The notes below the pieces were generated by a model. The model searched no databases. It was not told the DNA's origin and was given only the letters and a program-made list of their open reading frames with translations. A stretch of DNA of 29,260 bases from Streptosporangiaceae bacterium (GTDB taxonomy: Bacteria; Actinomycetota; Actinomycetes; Streptosporangiales; Streptosporangiaceae). Shown piece after piece: positions 17,534 to 28,224 of the stretch; within the stretch, counting starts at the first letter, position 1; every line of letters starts with the position of its first letter. A program made the position numbers and the translations under genes. The stretch covers positions 1-29,260 of the forward strand of contig JASIGS010000265.1 of assembly GCA_030052355.1 (NCBI GenBank). Reading direction: 5' to 3'.

Positions 17534-18373
17534 TCACTGCTGGCTGGCGATGAACTGACCGGTAAGGCTGTACCAGACGACCAGTACATCCAGCATCTCG
17601 CGCGGGCTGGCGGTCCGGCGGCGCACCGTCCGGGCACCTATGCGCTCGGCACCCGGCACCCGGGCGGCGAGCTCCGCCGCTCCGTGCGGACGCAGCTCCA
17701 CCTCGACCACGAGCTCGTCAGGGACGGCCATCACTTGCAGGCCGCCGGCCGCGGCGCTGGTGACGGCGCGCTCGGCGCCAGCCTGGATGGCCGCCCTTGC
17801 CGCCGACGGGTGCTTGCTGCGGGCCGCGGTGTAGCCGATCGCCGTCTTGACCGCCACGGTGACCACGCCGGGAAACGCCTTCTCGGCGATCGCGCAGATC
17901 GCGTTGTCCCCCGTCACCAGCCCGACTGGCACTCCCTGCTCGGCGGCCAGCAGCGCGTTAAGCTCGGCCTCGGTGACGGAATGCCCATTCACCCGGACGT
18001 CTGCGAAGGCGACGCTGCTGTACGTGTGCGCCAGCACGCCGACCGGGTCAGCCGCGCCAGCGTGGTAGCCAACGAACAAGACCACGCCTGTTCCGGCTGT
18101 CACCTCTTGCATCATGGTGGCCGGCTTCGGCAGGCCGACCAGGTACTCCGCCCGTGGGTCCAGCTGCTCCCCGAGCAGGTTGTCCATGGGCCCGTGGCTG
18201 TCGTTCACGACGACCGAGGTAGCGCCGCCGTTGAACGCGCCGGCGATCGCCGCGTTAGCCTCGGCGGTCATCAGCGCCCTGGCGAGCTGGTAGTCGCGCC
18301 CCCCCGCCCGGGTCTGCTGCCTGGTGGCGATGCCCGCCACGCCTTCCATGTCGACCGAGATCACCACGTCCAT
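17534..18373 (-). CDS. M55-family D-aminopeptidase (B. subtilis DppA type), copy 1
   Basis: A 279-residue zinc aminopeptidase. In B. subtilis DppA, the family type, zinc is held by Asp8, Glu10, His60, His104 and Glu133, and the enzyme removes N-terminal D-amino acids such as D-Ala. Here Asp8 and Glu10 (SVDMEG), His60 (NDSHGPMDN) and His104 (VGYHAG) are at identical positions, with Glu135 in SVTEAELNA the likely fifth ligand and His116 near the catalytic position. No signal peptide: it would act on imported peptides. Starts at ATG 18373 with only AGGTGA some way upstream. It is convergent with the M20 gene (18 bases) and divergent from the importer operon. The C-terminus ends QFIASQQ. Confidence 0.93.
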   Translation of the reverse strand: MDVVISVDMEGVAGIATRQQTRAGGRDYQLARALMTAEANAAIAGAFNGGATSVVVNDSHGPMDNLLGEQLDPRAEYLVGLPKPATMMQEVTAGTGVVLFVGYHAGAADPVGVLAHTYSSVAFADVRVNGHSVTEAELNALLAAEQGVPVGLVTGDNAICAIAEKAFPGVVTVAVKTAIGYTAARSKHPSAARAAIQAGAERAVTSAAAGGLQVMAVPDELVVEVELRPHGAAELAARVPGAERIGARTVRRRTASPREMLDVLVVWYSLTGQFIASQQ

Positions 18374-18736
18374 AAAGCACGTGTATCACCTGGCCGGAGC
18401 CCGTGTGGTTGGCCGGGCCGACGAAGCCAGAAGGAGATCTTCGCCGCCGTGGACAAAACCCCCCGCTGGGCGGGCCGGCCGCGCTTACTTACCAGGCTTT
18501 GGCAACTTGTCGCATCGGACGAAAACCCGCCGCGACGTTCGGTCGCCGGTACATGGCTTGCTCTCGGGTGGAGCACGAAACTGTCCTGCACAGAAGTCCA
18601 AAGTGCATGGGTCGATACTTGCTGCCTTCCGGGTTCTGGGAGCAGCAGTGCAGCAGCGGTGCTGCGTCAGCGTGCGTAAATAGCGCTTGACTTGGTCGGC
18701 AGATCCGGTCGCGTCGTCGGATTATGGAGTTTAATA
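18374..18736. other. Spacer between M55 copy 1 and the ABC importer (no gene)
   Basis: A 363-base divergent intergenic region, somewhat less GC-rich than the genes. Open frames in it are short, lack ribosome binding sites and look like chance. It holds a short hairpin GCAGCAgcggTGCTGC (18650-18665), a -35-like TTGACT (18687-18692) without a matching -10, a CACGTG palindrome at about 18379-18384 and a GATACA hexamer on the minus strand (18382-18387), close enough to the M55 start to suggest a very short leader. It must carry promoters for both flanking genes; their exact place is not clear. Confidence 0.6.
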
Positions 18737-20584
18737 GTGAGAAGTCATCGCAAGACGATTGCCTCTATTGCTGTTGCAGCCCTTGCCGCGATCCTGCTTG
18801 CCGCCTGCGGCTCGTCCGGCACCCCCGCATCCGGCAAGCCGCAGACCGGTGGCGTGGTCACCTTCGCGGAGCAGCCGGGATCGCCGCCAACGTATATTTT
18901 CCCGCTCTATGACGGCGCCAATTCCGGTAACAACAACATCACCTACCTGCAGCCGCTCATGTGGCTGCCGCTGTACTGGTTCGGGCACAGCAACAACGAC
19001 CAGGCGACCATCAACTATTCGCTGAGCATGGCCTATCCGCCGGTGTTCTCCAATAACGGCCTGACAGTGACCATGAAGCTGAAGAAGTACGAGTGGTCCA
19101 ATGGCAAGCCAGTCACCTCGCGTGACCTGCTTTTCTGGATGAACCTGCTGCTAGCCGAGCGGAACCAGAGCGCGGCCTACGTGCCGGGCGGCTGGATGGA
19201 TCACGTGGCGGGCATGTCGACGCCGAACGCCAGCACCTTCGTGATGCGGTTCAACGTCAAGTACAACCCCACCTACCTGCTCTACAACGGCCTGTCCATC
19301 TTGCAGCCGATCCCGCAGGCCGCCTGGGACAAGACCTCAGCCAGCGGACCCATCGGCAACTACGACATGACGACGGCCGGCGCCAAGGCCGTATACAACT
19401 TCATGAACAAGGAGTCGATGTCGCTGTCCACCTGGGACACCAACCCGCTCTGGCAGGTGGTCGACGGGCCGTGGCATCTCAAGCCGAACACCGGTTTCCA
19501 GGTCACGGGCCAGACGATCCTGGTGCCGAACAAGAAGTACTCCGGACCGGACAAGCCCACGATCAGCGAGTTCGAGGAGCTGCCGTTTACCAGCGCGCAG
19601 GCTGAGTTCGACGCGCTGCAGGCGGGCACCGTCGACTACGGCTACGTGCCGACGACCGACATTGGCGACCTGTCCGCGCTGAAGGCCGAGGGCTACACCG
19701 TCAGCCCGTGGTATGAGTGGGGCCTGAGCTTCATCCAGATCAACTTCAGCAACCCCAAGTACGCAGCGGTCGAGAATCAGCTCTACATCCGCCAGGCTAT
19801 GTCGGACCTCGTCGACCAGCCCGCGTACATCTCGAAGATCCTGCTGAATTATGGCCAGCCCACGTACGGCCCGGTACCGACGTTCCCGGCGAGCACGTTC
19901 CTGAATCCGGCCGAGAAGACGACCCCCTATCCGTACAGCCCGACAGCGGCGAGGGCGCTGCTGACCTCGCACGGCTGGACGATCCCGAAGAGCGGCGCGG
20001 CAGTGTGCACGCGGGCAGGCACCGGCAGCTCGGACTGCGGCGCTGGCGTAGCCGCGGGAACGAAGCTGACCTTGCCGCTGCTGTACAGCAGCGGGGTGCC
20101 GTCGATGGACGACGAGGTCCAGGCCATGCAGGGGGCCTTTGACGCCAACGGCATCCAGCTCACGCTCAGCCAGGCGCCCGCCGACACCGTCCTGTCCGAC
20201 GCGTTCGAGTGCCTGGGCGAGACGACTGCCAAGTGCCCGGCCAGCTCGACCGCGCTGAGCCTCATCGCCTCGCCGGTGTACACCTACGTGCCGATCTACT
20301 ATCCGGACGGAGACAGCCTGTTCGGCTGCGGTGGCGCCACCAACGGCGGCAACTACTGCAATTCACAGGTCGAGGCGCTGATCAAGACCATCATCGCTGG
20401 CAGCCCGGCCGCATCGACGGCCGCGATGTCCCAGTATCAGCTCGTCGTGGCCAAGCAGGTCCCCGTGCTGTGGTTCCCGAACAGCGCTTACCAGATCTCG
20501 GCGATCTCCCCGAAGCTCGGCGGCGTGACCGCGCAAGACTCCACGGCACACATCTACCCGTCCACCTATTACGTCAAGTCCTGA
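18737..20584 (+). CDS. ABC transporter family 5 substrate-binding lipoprotein (peptide type)
   Basis: A 615-residue extracytoplasmic binding protein of the DppA/OppA (SBP family 5) class. The N-terminus is a lipoprotein signal: basic RSHRK, a hydrophobic run, and the lipobox LLAAC with Cys24 as lipid anchor. Mature features include GGVVTFAEQPGSP, KLKKYEWSNGKPVTSRDLLFW and ALQAGTVDYGYVPTTD, typical of the family. The frame is open back to 18692, but GTG at 18737 is chosen because GGAG (18726-18729) is seven bases upstream and the signal peptide then starts correctly. Three close Cys pairs occur in the last third (CTRAGTGSSDC, ECLGETTAKC, CGGATNGGNYC), possible disulfides. It heads the importer operon; a peptide ligand is inferred from the flanking D-aminopeptidases. 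Confidence 0.93.
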   Translation: MRSHRKTIASIAVAALAAILLAACGSSGTPASGKPQTGGVVTFAEQPGSPPTYIFPLYDGANSGNNNITYLQPLMWLPLYWFGHSNNDQATINYSLSMAYPPVFSNNGLTVTMKLKKYEWSNGKPVTSRDLLFWMNLLLAERNQSAAYVPGGWMDHVAGMSTPNASTFVMRFNVKYNPTYLLYNGLSILQPIPQAAWDKTSASGPIGNYDMTTAGAKAVYNFMNKESMSLSTWDTNPLWQVVDGPWHLKPNTGFQVTGQTILVPNKKYSGPDKPTISEFEELPFTSAQAEFDALQAGTVDYGYVPTTDIGDLSALKAEGYTVSPWYEWGLSFIQINFSNPKYAAVENQLYIRQAMSDLVDQPAYISKILLNYGQPTYGPVPTFPASTFLNPAEKTTPYPYSPTAARALLTSHGWTIPKSGAAVCTRAGTGSSDCGAGVAAGTKLTLPLLYSSGVPSMDDEVQAMQGAFDANGIQLTLSQAPADTVLSDAFECLGETTAKCPASSTALSLIASPVYTYVPIYYPDGDSLFGCGGATNGGNYCNSQVEALIKTIIAGSPAASTAAMSQYQLVVAKQVPVLWFPNSAYQISAISPKLGGVTAQDSTAHIYPSTYYVKS

Positions 20585-20589
20585 CCGCT

Positions 20590-20626
20590 AGCTCGACGCT
20601 GCCGGACTCTCCGGCAGCGTCGAGCT
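20590..20626 (+). terminator. Long perfect hairpin between binding-protein and permease genes
   Basis: AGCTCGACGCTGCCGGA (20590-20606), loop CTC, and the exact reverse complement at 20610-20626: a 17-bp perfect stem right after the stop codon of the binding-protein gene. No U-tract follows. Since the permease genes continue on the same strand, this is more likely a partial terminator or mRNA stabiliser that lets the binding protein be made in excess over the membrane subunits, as known for other ABC operons. Confidence 0.75.
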
Positions 20627-20661
20627 GGGCCGGCAGAAGCTAGCAGAAGCGGAGAGGCTGC

Positions 20662-21615
20662 ATGCAGGGATACCTCCTGAAGCGGGTTGCGCACGCCCTG
20701 GTCGTACTCTTCATCGTCACGCTCGTCGTCTTCTCGATCCTGCACTTCCTGCCCGGCAGCCCAGCCCGAGCGTTGCTCGGCATCAAGGCGAGCCCCGGCG
20801 CGATCCGCGCCTTCAACGAGGCCAACGGCTACAACCGTGCGCTGCCGATTCAGTATCTGGAGTACCTGGACCGGCTGGTGCACGGGAATCTGGGCTTCTC
20901 CTATCACTTCGACCAGTCCGTCAGCTCACTGCTGGCGCTGGACATGCCCAAGAGCGCGCTGCTCATCGGCAGTTCCTACGTCATCGCGCTGCTGATCGCT
21001 ATCCCGCTCGGAATCATCCAGGCGTTCAGGCGGAACAGGGTCACCGATCACGTCATCACCACCTTTTCCTTCGTCGGCTACGCGATGCCCACGTTCTGGC
21101 TCGGCATCCTGCTGCTTTTCTTGTTCTCCGCACGGCTGCACATCTTCCCGCCTGAGGGCCCGCAGGGTGCGTCGGTGTCCGCTTCGCTTGCCGACCCGGG
21201 TGCCCTGGTATTGCCAGTGGCAACCCTGACCATCGTCACGGTGGCGCAGTTCAGCAGGTTCATGAGGTCTTCGGCGATCGAGACGCTGCTGCAGGACTTT
21301 GTCAGGACGGCCCGGGCGAAGGGCGCCTCACGCTGGCAGCTCATCCGCAGGCACTTGCTCCGCAACAGCCTGCTGCCGATCATCACGCTGGTCGGTCTGA
21401 GCCTGCCGACCGTGTTCTCCGGCGCCATCATCGTCGAGGCGCTGTTCAACTATCCGGGAATGGGATGGCTGTTCTGGACGGCAACTGGCGCGAAAGACTA
21501 CCCGGTGCTCATGGGCTTCACGGTCGTGGTAGCCACCGCCACGGTGGTCGGCAACCTGCTGGCCGACATCGCGTACGCGGCGGCCGACCCGCGGATCCGG
21601 TACCAGCAGGCATGA
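20662..21615 (+). CDS. ABC transporter permease, DppB/OppB type
   Basis: A 317-residue inner-membrane subunit of a peptide/nickel-type ABC importer. It starts with the family pattern YLLKRVAHALVVLFIVTLVVF (first helix), followed after a periplasmic loop by HGNLGFSYHF, five more hydrophobic segments, and the cytoplasmic coupling (EAA) loop RTARAKGASRWQLIRRHLLR at about residues 213-232. VEALFNYPGMGWLFW near the C-terminus is also diagnostic. GGAGAGG (20651-20657) lies four bases before the ATG. It is the first permease after the hairpin that separates it from the binding-protein gene, and is 31 bases before the second permease. Confidence 0.95.
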   Translation: MQGYLLKRVAHALVVLFIVTLVVFSILHFLPGSPARALLGIKASPGAIRAFNEANGYNRALPIQYLEYLDRLVHGNLGFSYHFDQSVSSLLALDMPKSALLIGSSYVIALLIAIPLGIIQAFRRNRVTDHVITTFSFVGYAMPTFWLGILLLFLFSARLHIFPPEGPQGASVSASLADPGALVLPVATLTIVTVAQFSRFMRSSAIETLLQDFVRTARAKGASRWQLIRRHLLRNSLLPIITLVGLSLPTVFSGAIIVEALFNYPGMGWLFWTATGAKDYPVLMGFTVVVATATVVGNLLADIAYAAADPRIRYQQA

Positions 21616-21646
21616 ACGGCGATAACTCGCGCGCCGGAGAGTCCGG

Positions 21647-22552
21647 ATGACCGCCCCGGTTGTCAGCGCCCAGCCGCTGGATGCACCGCAGTTTGCCGGC
21701 AAGGCCAGTGCCACGTGGCGCACGCAGCTGGCGGAGTTCTTCCGCAACCCGCTGGGCAGCATCGGGGTGGCTGCGATCATCATCATGCTCTTGTTCAGCT
21801 TCATCGGGCCGATCATTTACAAGACCAACCAGGTCACGCCGGACTTGCTCCGGATCACGCTGCCGCCGAGCTCACAGTTCCCGCTCGGCACCGACAACGT
21901 CGGTTACAACGTGCTGGGACGGCTCATGGTGGCTGGCCAGTCCTCGCTTGAGGTGGGGCTGGCCGCCGCGGCCATCGCGGGCATCATCGGCACGCTGTGG
22001 GGCGCGGTAGCCGGCTTCGTTGGCGGCTGGGTCGACACGGTCATGATGCGGATCGTGGACGCGCTCCTCGCGATACCCGCGCTGCTGCTCGTCCTGCTGT
22101 TGTCGACCCTGGTGACGCCGAGCCTGATCATGGTCATCATCGTGCTCGGCATGATCTCCTGGCTCACCACCGCCCGGCTGGTCCGCGGCCAGGTGCTGGT
22201 ACTGCGGTCACTGGACTTCGTGCAGGCATCGCACGCCTTCGGCGGCACGGCCAGGCAGATCGTGCTGAAGCACCTGGTGCCGAACGTGCTCGGCACGGTG
22301 GTCGTGCAGGCGACGTTCGAGGTCGCCAACGCGATCCTGCTGTTTGCAGCGCTGAGCTTCCTCGGCCTCGGCCCGCCCCCGCCCGCTGCGAACTGGGGCG
22401 GCATGCTGACCAATGGCCTCGACTATGTCTTCGACGGCTACTGGTGGCTCATCTATCCCGCCGGAATCTGCATCGTGATCACCGTCGTCGCGTTCAACCT
22501 GGTCGGCGACGCACTACGCGACATGGTTGAGGTCAGGCTGCAGCGCAGGTAA
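21647..22552 (+). CDS. ABC transporter permease, DppC/OppC type
   Basis: A 301-residue second permease of the peptide importer. It has the N-terminal OppC-like segment (FFRNPLGSIGVAAIIIMLLF), FPLGTDNVGYNVLGRLMVAG (the GTD-x-x-G-x-D-like box, here GTDNVGYNV), six hydrophobic segments, and an EAA loop around SLDFVQASHAFGGTARQIVL. LSFLGLGPPPPAANWGGML near the C-terminus is typical. GGAGAG (21636-21641) precedes the ATG by five bases. The next gene on this strand is an M55 peptidase, not the expected DppD/DppF ATPases, so the transporter must borrow ATPases encoded elsewhere. Confidence 0.95.
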   Translation: MTAPVVSAQPLDAPQFAGKASATWRTQLAEFFRNPLGSIGVAAIIIMLLFSFIGPIIYKTNQVTPDLLRITLPPSSQFPLGTDNVGYNVLGRLMVAGQSSLEVGLAAAAIAGIIGTLWGAVAGFVGGWVDTVMMRIVDALLAIPALLLVLLLSTLVTPSLIMVIIVLGMISWLTTARLVRGQVLVLRSLDFVQASHAFGGTARQIVLKHLVPNVLGTVVVQATFEVANAILLFAALSFLGLGPPPPAANWGGMLTNGLDYVFDGYWWLIYPAGICIVITVVAFNLVGDALRDMVEVRLQRR

Positions 22553-22573
22553 GCAGCAGCAGGCCGGCTAGGG

Positions 22574-22579
22574 AAGGAG
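22574..22579 (+). promoter_or_regulatory. Shine-Dalgarno that fixes the start of M55 copy 2
   Basis: AAGGAG at 22574-22579 is one base before an ATG (22581) but seven bases before the in-frame GTG at 22587. The second spacing is normal, and the GTG start also puts the metal ligands at the family positions, so GTG 22587 is taken as the start. Confidence 0.6.
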
Positions 22580-22586
22580 CATGGCT

Positions 22587-23432
22587 GTGAAGGTGCACGT
22601 CTCGGTTGACATGGAGGGCATCGCCGGGATCGCCGACGCCGCCGACACCACTCCGGGTGCGCCGCACTTCAGCTACGCCCGGGAGCTGATGACCGGCGAG
22701 TGCAACGCCGCGATCGAGGGCTGCTTCGACGGCGGCGCCACCGAGGTCATCGTCAACGACTCGCACGACGGCATGCTGAACCTGATCCCGGACAAGGTTG
22801 ACCGCCGCGCGCGGGTCATCCGCGGCCGCAGCAAGGCCTACGGCATGATGCAAGGCATCGGCGAAGACACCGCGGCGACGCTGTTCGTCGGCTACCACGC
22901 CAGGGCCGGGAACGAGGCCGGCGGCGTGCTGAACCACACCATGCGCGGCCGGGACGTCCTCGGCGTTTTCCTGAATGACGAGCCGGCCGGCGAGCTGCGC
23001 CTGAATGCCGCCCTGGCGGGCTGGCACGGCATCCCTGTCGTACTGGTCACCGGAGACAACGTGCTGTGCGCCGAGGGCCTGGCCTGCCTCGGCAACGTCG
23101 AGGCGGTCGCCGTCAAGGAGGCGATCGACAAGTACACCGCCATGTCCTTGCACCCGGAGCTGGCCAGGGACCAGATCAGGGACGCTGCCACCCGGGCGGT
23201 GTCCAAGCTGTCGGATTATCAGCCCTACCGGATCACGACGCCCGCCACGCTGCGGGTGTCGTGGAACTCGACGAGCATCGCCGCGCTGTGCGAGGACGTG
23301 CCGGGTGTGCGCCGGGTCGGCGCGAGGGACAGCGAGTACACCAGCTCCGACTACCCCGAGATCTACCGGCTGCTGCGCGTCCTGCTGTCGCTAGCTGGCA
23401 CCACCGCCTCGTCGGGATATACCTACGACTGA
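22587..23432 (+). CDS. M55-family D-aminopeptidase (B. subtilis DppA type), copy 2
   Basis: A 281-residue second M55 peptidase, clearly related to copy 1 but well diverged (shared blocks SVDMEG, ATxVxVNDSH, LFVGYH, LVTGDN, VAVK). Counted from GTG 22587, Asp8, Glu10, His60 and His104 fall exactly at the B. subtilis DppA positions; Glu136 (GELRLNA) is the probable fifth ligand and His117 is near the catalytic site. An ATG at 22581 would add two residues. No signal peptide. It follows the DppC-type permease by 34 bases on the same strand and is probably the last gene of the importer operon, as in B. subtilis, where dppA is cotranscribed with the transporter. Its end overlaps the convergent hydrolase gene by 10 bases. 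Confidence 0.93.
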   Translation: MKVHVSVDMEGIAGIADAADTTPGAPHFSYARELMTGECNAAIEGCFDGGATEVIVNDSHDGMLNLIPDKVDRRARVIRGRSKAYGMMQGIGEDTAATLFVGYHARAGNEAGGVLNHTMRGRDVLGVFLNDEPAGELRLNAALAGWHGIPVVLVTGDNVLCAEGLACLGNVEAVAVKEAIDKYTAMSLHPELARDQIRDAATRAVSKLSDYQPYRITTPATLRVSWNSTSIAALCEDVPGVRRVGARDSEYTSSDYPEIYRLLRVLLSLAGTTASSGYTYD

Positions 23433-25153
23433 TCAGCGGCCGAGCCGGAGTCCACCGGCAGGACAAGCCGGGACTGACGGTCACCGCCGTGCCAGAGCGT
23501 GTTGACCGCGATCCGCGGCTCCGCTAGCTCCCGGGTGGGCCCGAACCTGTTCATGCTGCGGGCAAACCACGGAAAGTCGCTGCTGGTAACCGTCACCCGG
23601 ACGCGGTGACCCGGCAGGAACACGTGGTGCGTTGGCCACAGCTCGATGTCGAAGCCGTACACCTCGCCGGGCGTGAGCGCGCTGGGCTCGGTCAGCGAGT
23701 CCCGGCACGCCGCCCGAAGGCAGCCCTGGGTGACCCGGATCGAGCGCCCGTCCGGCGAGACGTCGGTGAGCTTGACGTGCCAGTCGGTATCGTCACAGTC
23801 TGAGCTGCCGAACAGCTCAAGATGCGCCCAGCCGGACACCGTGAGCGGTTCGACGAGCGGAGCGCTGGTGTAGCACACGACGTCGGCGCGCGCCTCGTTG
23901 GCGGTCTGCTCGAGCGGCACATCCTCGTACGGGTACTTCTGCACGTCCAGGCCGGTGAGCACGGGGTCTGCCGGGTCGTACCGGTAGTCGTCCCGGCCGG
24001 GCGACCCGGCCGGCGCAAGCTCGAGACTGCCCTCGGGGCCGAGGTAGAGGCTGGTGACCGCGTCACTCAGCGGCCACTGGTCGCTGCCGCGCCAGGAGTT
24101 CTTGCCCGGCTCGAAGACGCGGACCCGGTCCACCTCGCGCAGGCCGGTGTCGCGGCCCTTGAGCCAGTGGTCGAACCACCGCAGGTGCTCGGCGTCCATG
24201 TCGAGGGCGGCGGCAGCGCCGAACTTGACCCCGCCGCACTCGGCGTCAGGGTGCCGGGACTTGACGTGGCTCCACGGCCCCACCAGCAGGTACTGCTCGC
24301 CGCTGGCTGGCGAGGCGGCGCGCATGTGCTCGTAGTGATGGAACGCGCCAAGCAGGTCCTCGAGGTCATACCAGCCCGTCACGTGCAGGCACGGGACGTC
24401 GATGGTGTCGTACTGGTCGTCATAGCGCAGCGCGCGCCAGAAGTCGTCGAGCGTGTCGTGGCTGGTCACGATGTCCCAGTTCGGCCCGCTGGCATTGATG
24501 AACTCGCCGATCGCCCCGAACGGCAGGGTGCGCAGCAGCTGATCCCAGTCGGAGTGCTCGAGGCCGTAGAAGTCCAGGATCCGGCGCCGGACCGCGTACA
24601 CCCACCAGCCGAAGTAGAGCTGGAACACGCCATTGGTGTACGGAATCTCTTGCTGCCACCGGCCGGCCGCCGAGGTGGAGATCATGGCCCGCAGATGCGG
24701 GGGCCGCTGCGAAGCGGCAGCCCACTGCACCCAGCCCATGTAGCTAACGCCGGTGGTGCCGACCTTGCCGTCGCACCACGGCTGGACCGCGACCCACTCG
24801 ATGACGTCGTGGGTGTCATGCGGGTCGTTCGCCATGGCCACCCAGTCGCCTTCGGACTTGCCCCGGCCCCGTACGTCAACCGCGACGAAGGCGTAGCCGT
24901 TCGCCTGATACAGCAGCGCCTCATCGGACACCAGCGACTCGCTGTCCTTGCCGTACGGGGTGACCTGCACGATCGCCGGAACGCCAGCCTCGGTGAGGCC
25001 GGCCGGCAGGTACACGTCAGCGGCTAGCTCGACGCCGTCACGCATCGGGATGCCGATCTCGAATCTGCCCCGAGCGCCGAGCTCTTCCGCACGCTTGATC
25101 CAGTTCTGGAACGGCGTCGCCGCGTCCTGGTCTGCAGTGTCCACCCGATCCAC
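23423..25153 (-). CDS. CocE/NonD-family serine hydrolase (Xaa-Pro dipeptidyl-peptidase-like, S15)
   Basis: A 576-residue alpha/beta hydrolase with the CocE arrangement: N-terminal hydrolase core with VDVRGRGKSEGDW and the nucleophile Ser137 in GVSYMG, a helical cap (about 165-250), the acid Asp263 in GWYDLEDLL and the base His296 in GPWSHV, then a C-terminal jelly-roll domain (from about 350; ELFGSSDCDDTDWHVKLTDV). Members hydrolyse esters, beta-lactam-like amides or Xaa-Pro peptides; the substrate is not readable here. No signal peptide. The GTG at 25153 is only two bases after AAAGGAG; GTG at 25144, eleven bases after it, is an alternative. It converges on M55 copy 2 with a 10-base overlap; membership of the same pathway is uncertain. 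Confidence 0.9.
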   Translation of the reverse strand: MDRVDTADQDAATPFQNWIKRAEELGARGRFEIGIPMRDGVELAADVYLPAGLTEAGVPAIVQVTPYGKDSESLVSDEALLYQANGYAFVAVDVRGRGKSEGDWVAMANDPHDTHDVIEWVAVQPWCDGKVGTTGVSYMGWVQWAAASQRPPHLRAMISTSAAGRWQQEIPYTNGVFQLYFGWWVYAVRRRILDFYGLEHSDWDQLLRTLPFGAIGEFINASGPNWDIVTSHDTLDDFWRALRYDDQYDTIDVPCLHVTGWYDLEDLLGAFHHYEHMRAASPASGEQYLLVGPWSHVKSRHPDAECGGVKFGAAAALDMDAEHLRWFDHWLKGRDTGLREVDRVRVFEPGKNSWRGSDQWPLSDAVTSLYLGPEGSLELAPAGSPGRDDYRYDPADPVLTGLDVQKYPYEDVPLEQTANEARADVVCYTSAPLVEPLTVSGWAHLELFGSSDCDDTDWHVKLTDVSPDGRSIRVTQGCLRAACRDSLTEPSALTPGEVYGFDIELWPTHHVFLPGHRVRVTVTSSDFPWFARSMNRFGPTRELAEPRIAVNTLWHGGDRQSRLVLPVDSGSAADQS

Positions 25154-25235
25154 GGCTCCTTTGCGCTAGCGACCCACCGCCCCGAGGATAAGCTCACCGC
25201 GGCGGCCCGCTAATCGTCCGAAGATGCGGTCTTTA

Positions 25236-25253
25236 CCGGCCTTGTTCGGCCGG
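25236..25253 (-). terminator. Possible terminator hairpin after gcvP
   Basis: CCGGCC (25236-25241), a six-base loop, and GGCCGG (25248-25253) form a perfect 6-bp stem 30 bases after the gcvP stop. On the minus strand it is followed by TAAAGACC, not a real U-tract, so termination would be weak or Rho-dependent. It separates gcvP from the CocE-type gene, which has the same orientation. Confidence 0.4.
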
Positions 25254-25282
25254 CGCGACAAACCCTCCTGCGAGCCGGGCGC

Positions 25283-28129
<2,847 letters not shown>

Positions 28130-28141
28130 GGGAGCCTCCCC

Positions 28142-28162
28142 GCGGCGGCCCGGGGGCGCCGC
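28142..28162 (-). promoter_or_regulatory. Hairpin next to the gcvP ribosome binding site
   Basis: GCGGCG (28142-28147) pairs with CGCCGC (28157-28162) around a C/G-rich loop, ending one or two bases from the GGGGAGG ribosome binding site. Together with the alternative pairing 28171-28196 it could form the expression platform of the riboswitch. GC-rich leaders often contain such stems by chance. Confidence 0.4.
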
Positions 28163-28170
28163 AGTGTTGC

Positions 28171-28218
28171 GGTGACGAAACTCCCCCTCTGTCACCCGCG
28201 ACCTCACGGGCTCCAGAG
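28171..28218 (-). promoter_or_regulatory. Two overlapping, mutually exclusive hairpins (candidate riboswitch expression platform)
   Basis: In plus coordinates, GGTGAC (28171-28176) pairs with GTCACC (28191-28196), while CTCTG (28187-28191) pairs with CAGAG (28214-28218) with an inner CCCG/CGGG stem. The two helices share bases near 28191 and interleave, so only one can form. They lie directly downstream of the glycine aptamer in the transcript. Confidence 0.45.
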
Positions 28219-28224
28219 CGTGTA

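Noticed and set aside
18403..18690. 95-codon frame in the spacer before the importer
   Set aside because: No ribosome binding site, several equal frames overlap it, and the composition is not that of the neighbouring genes.
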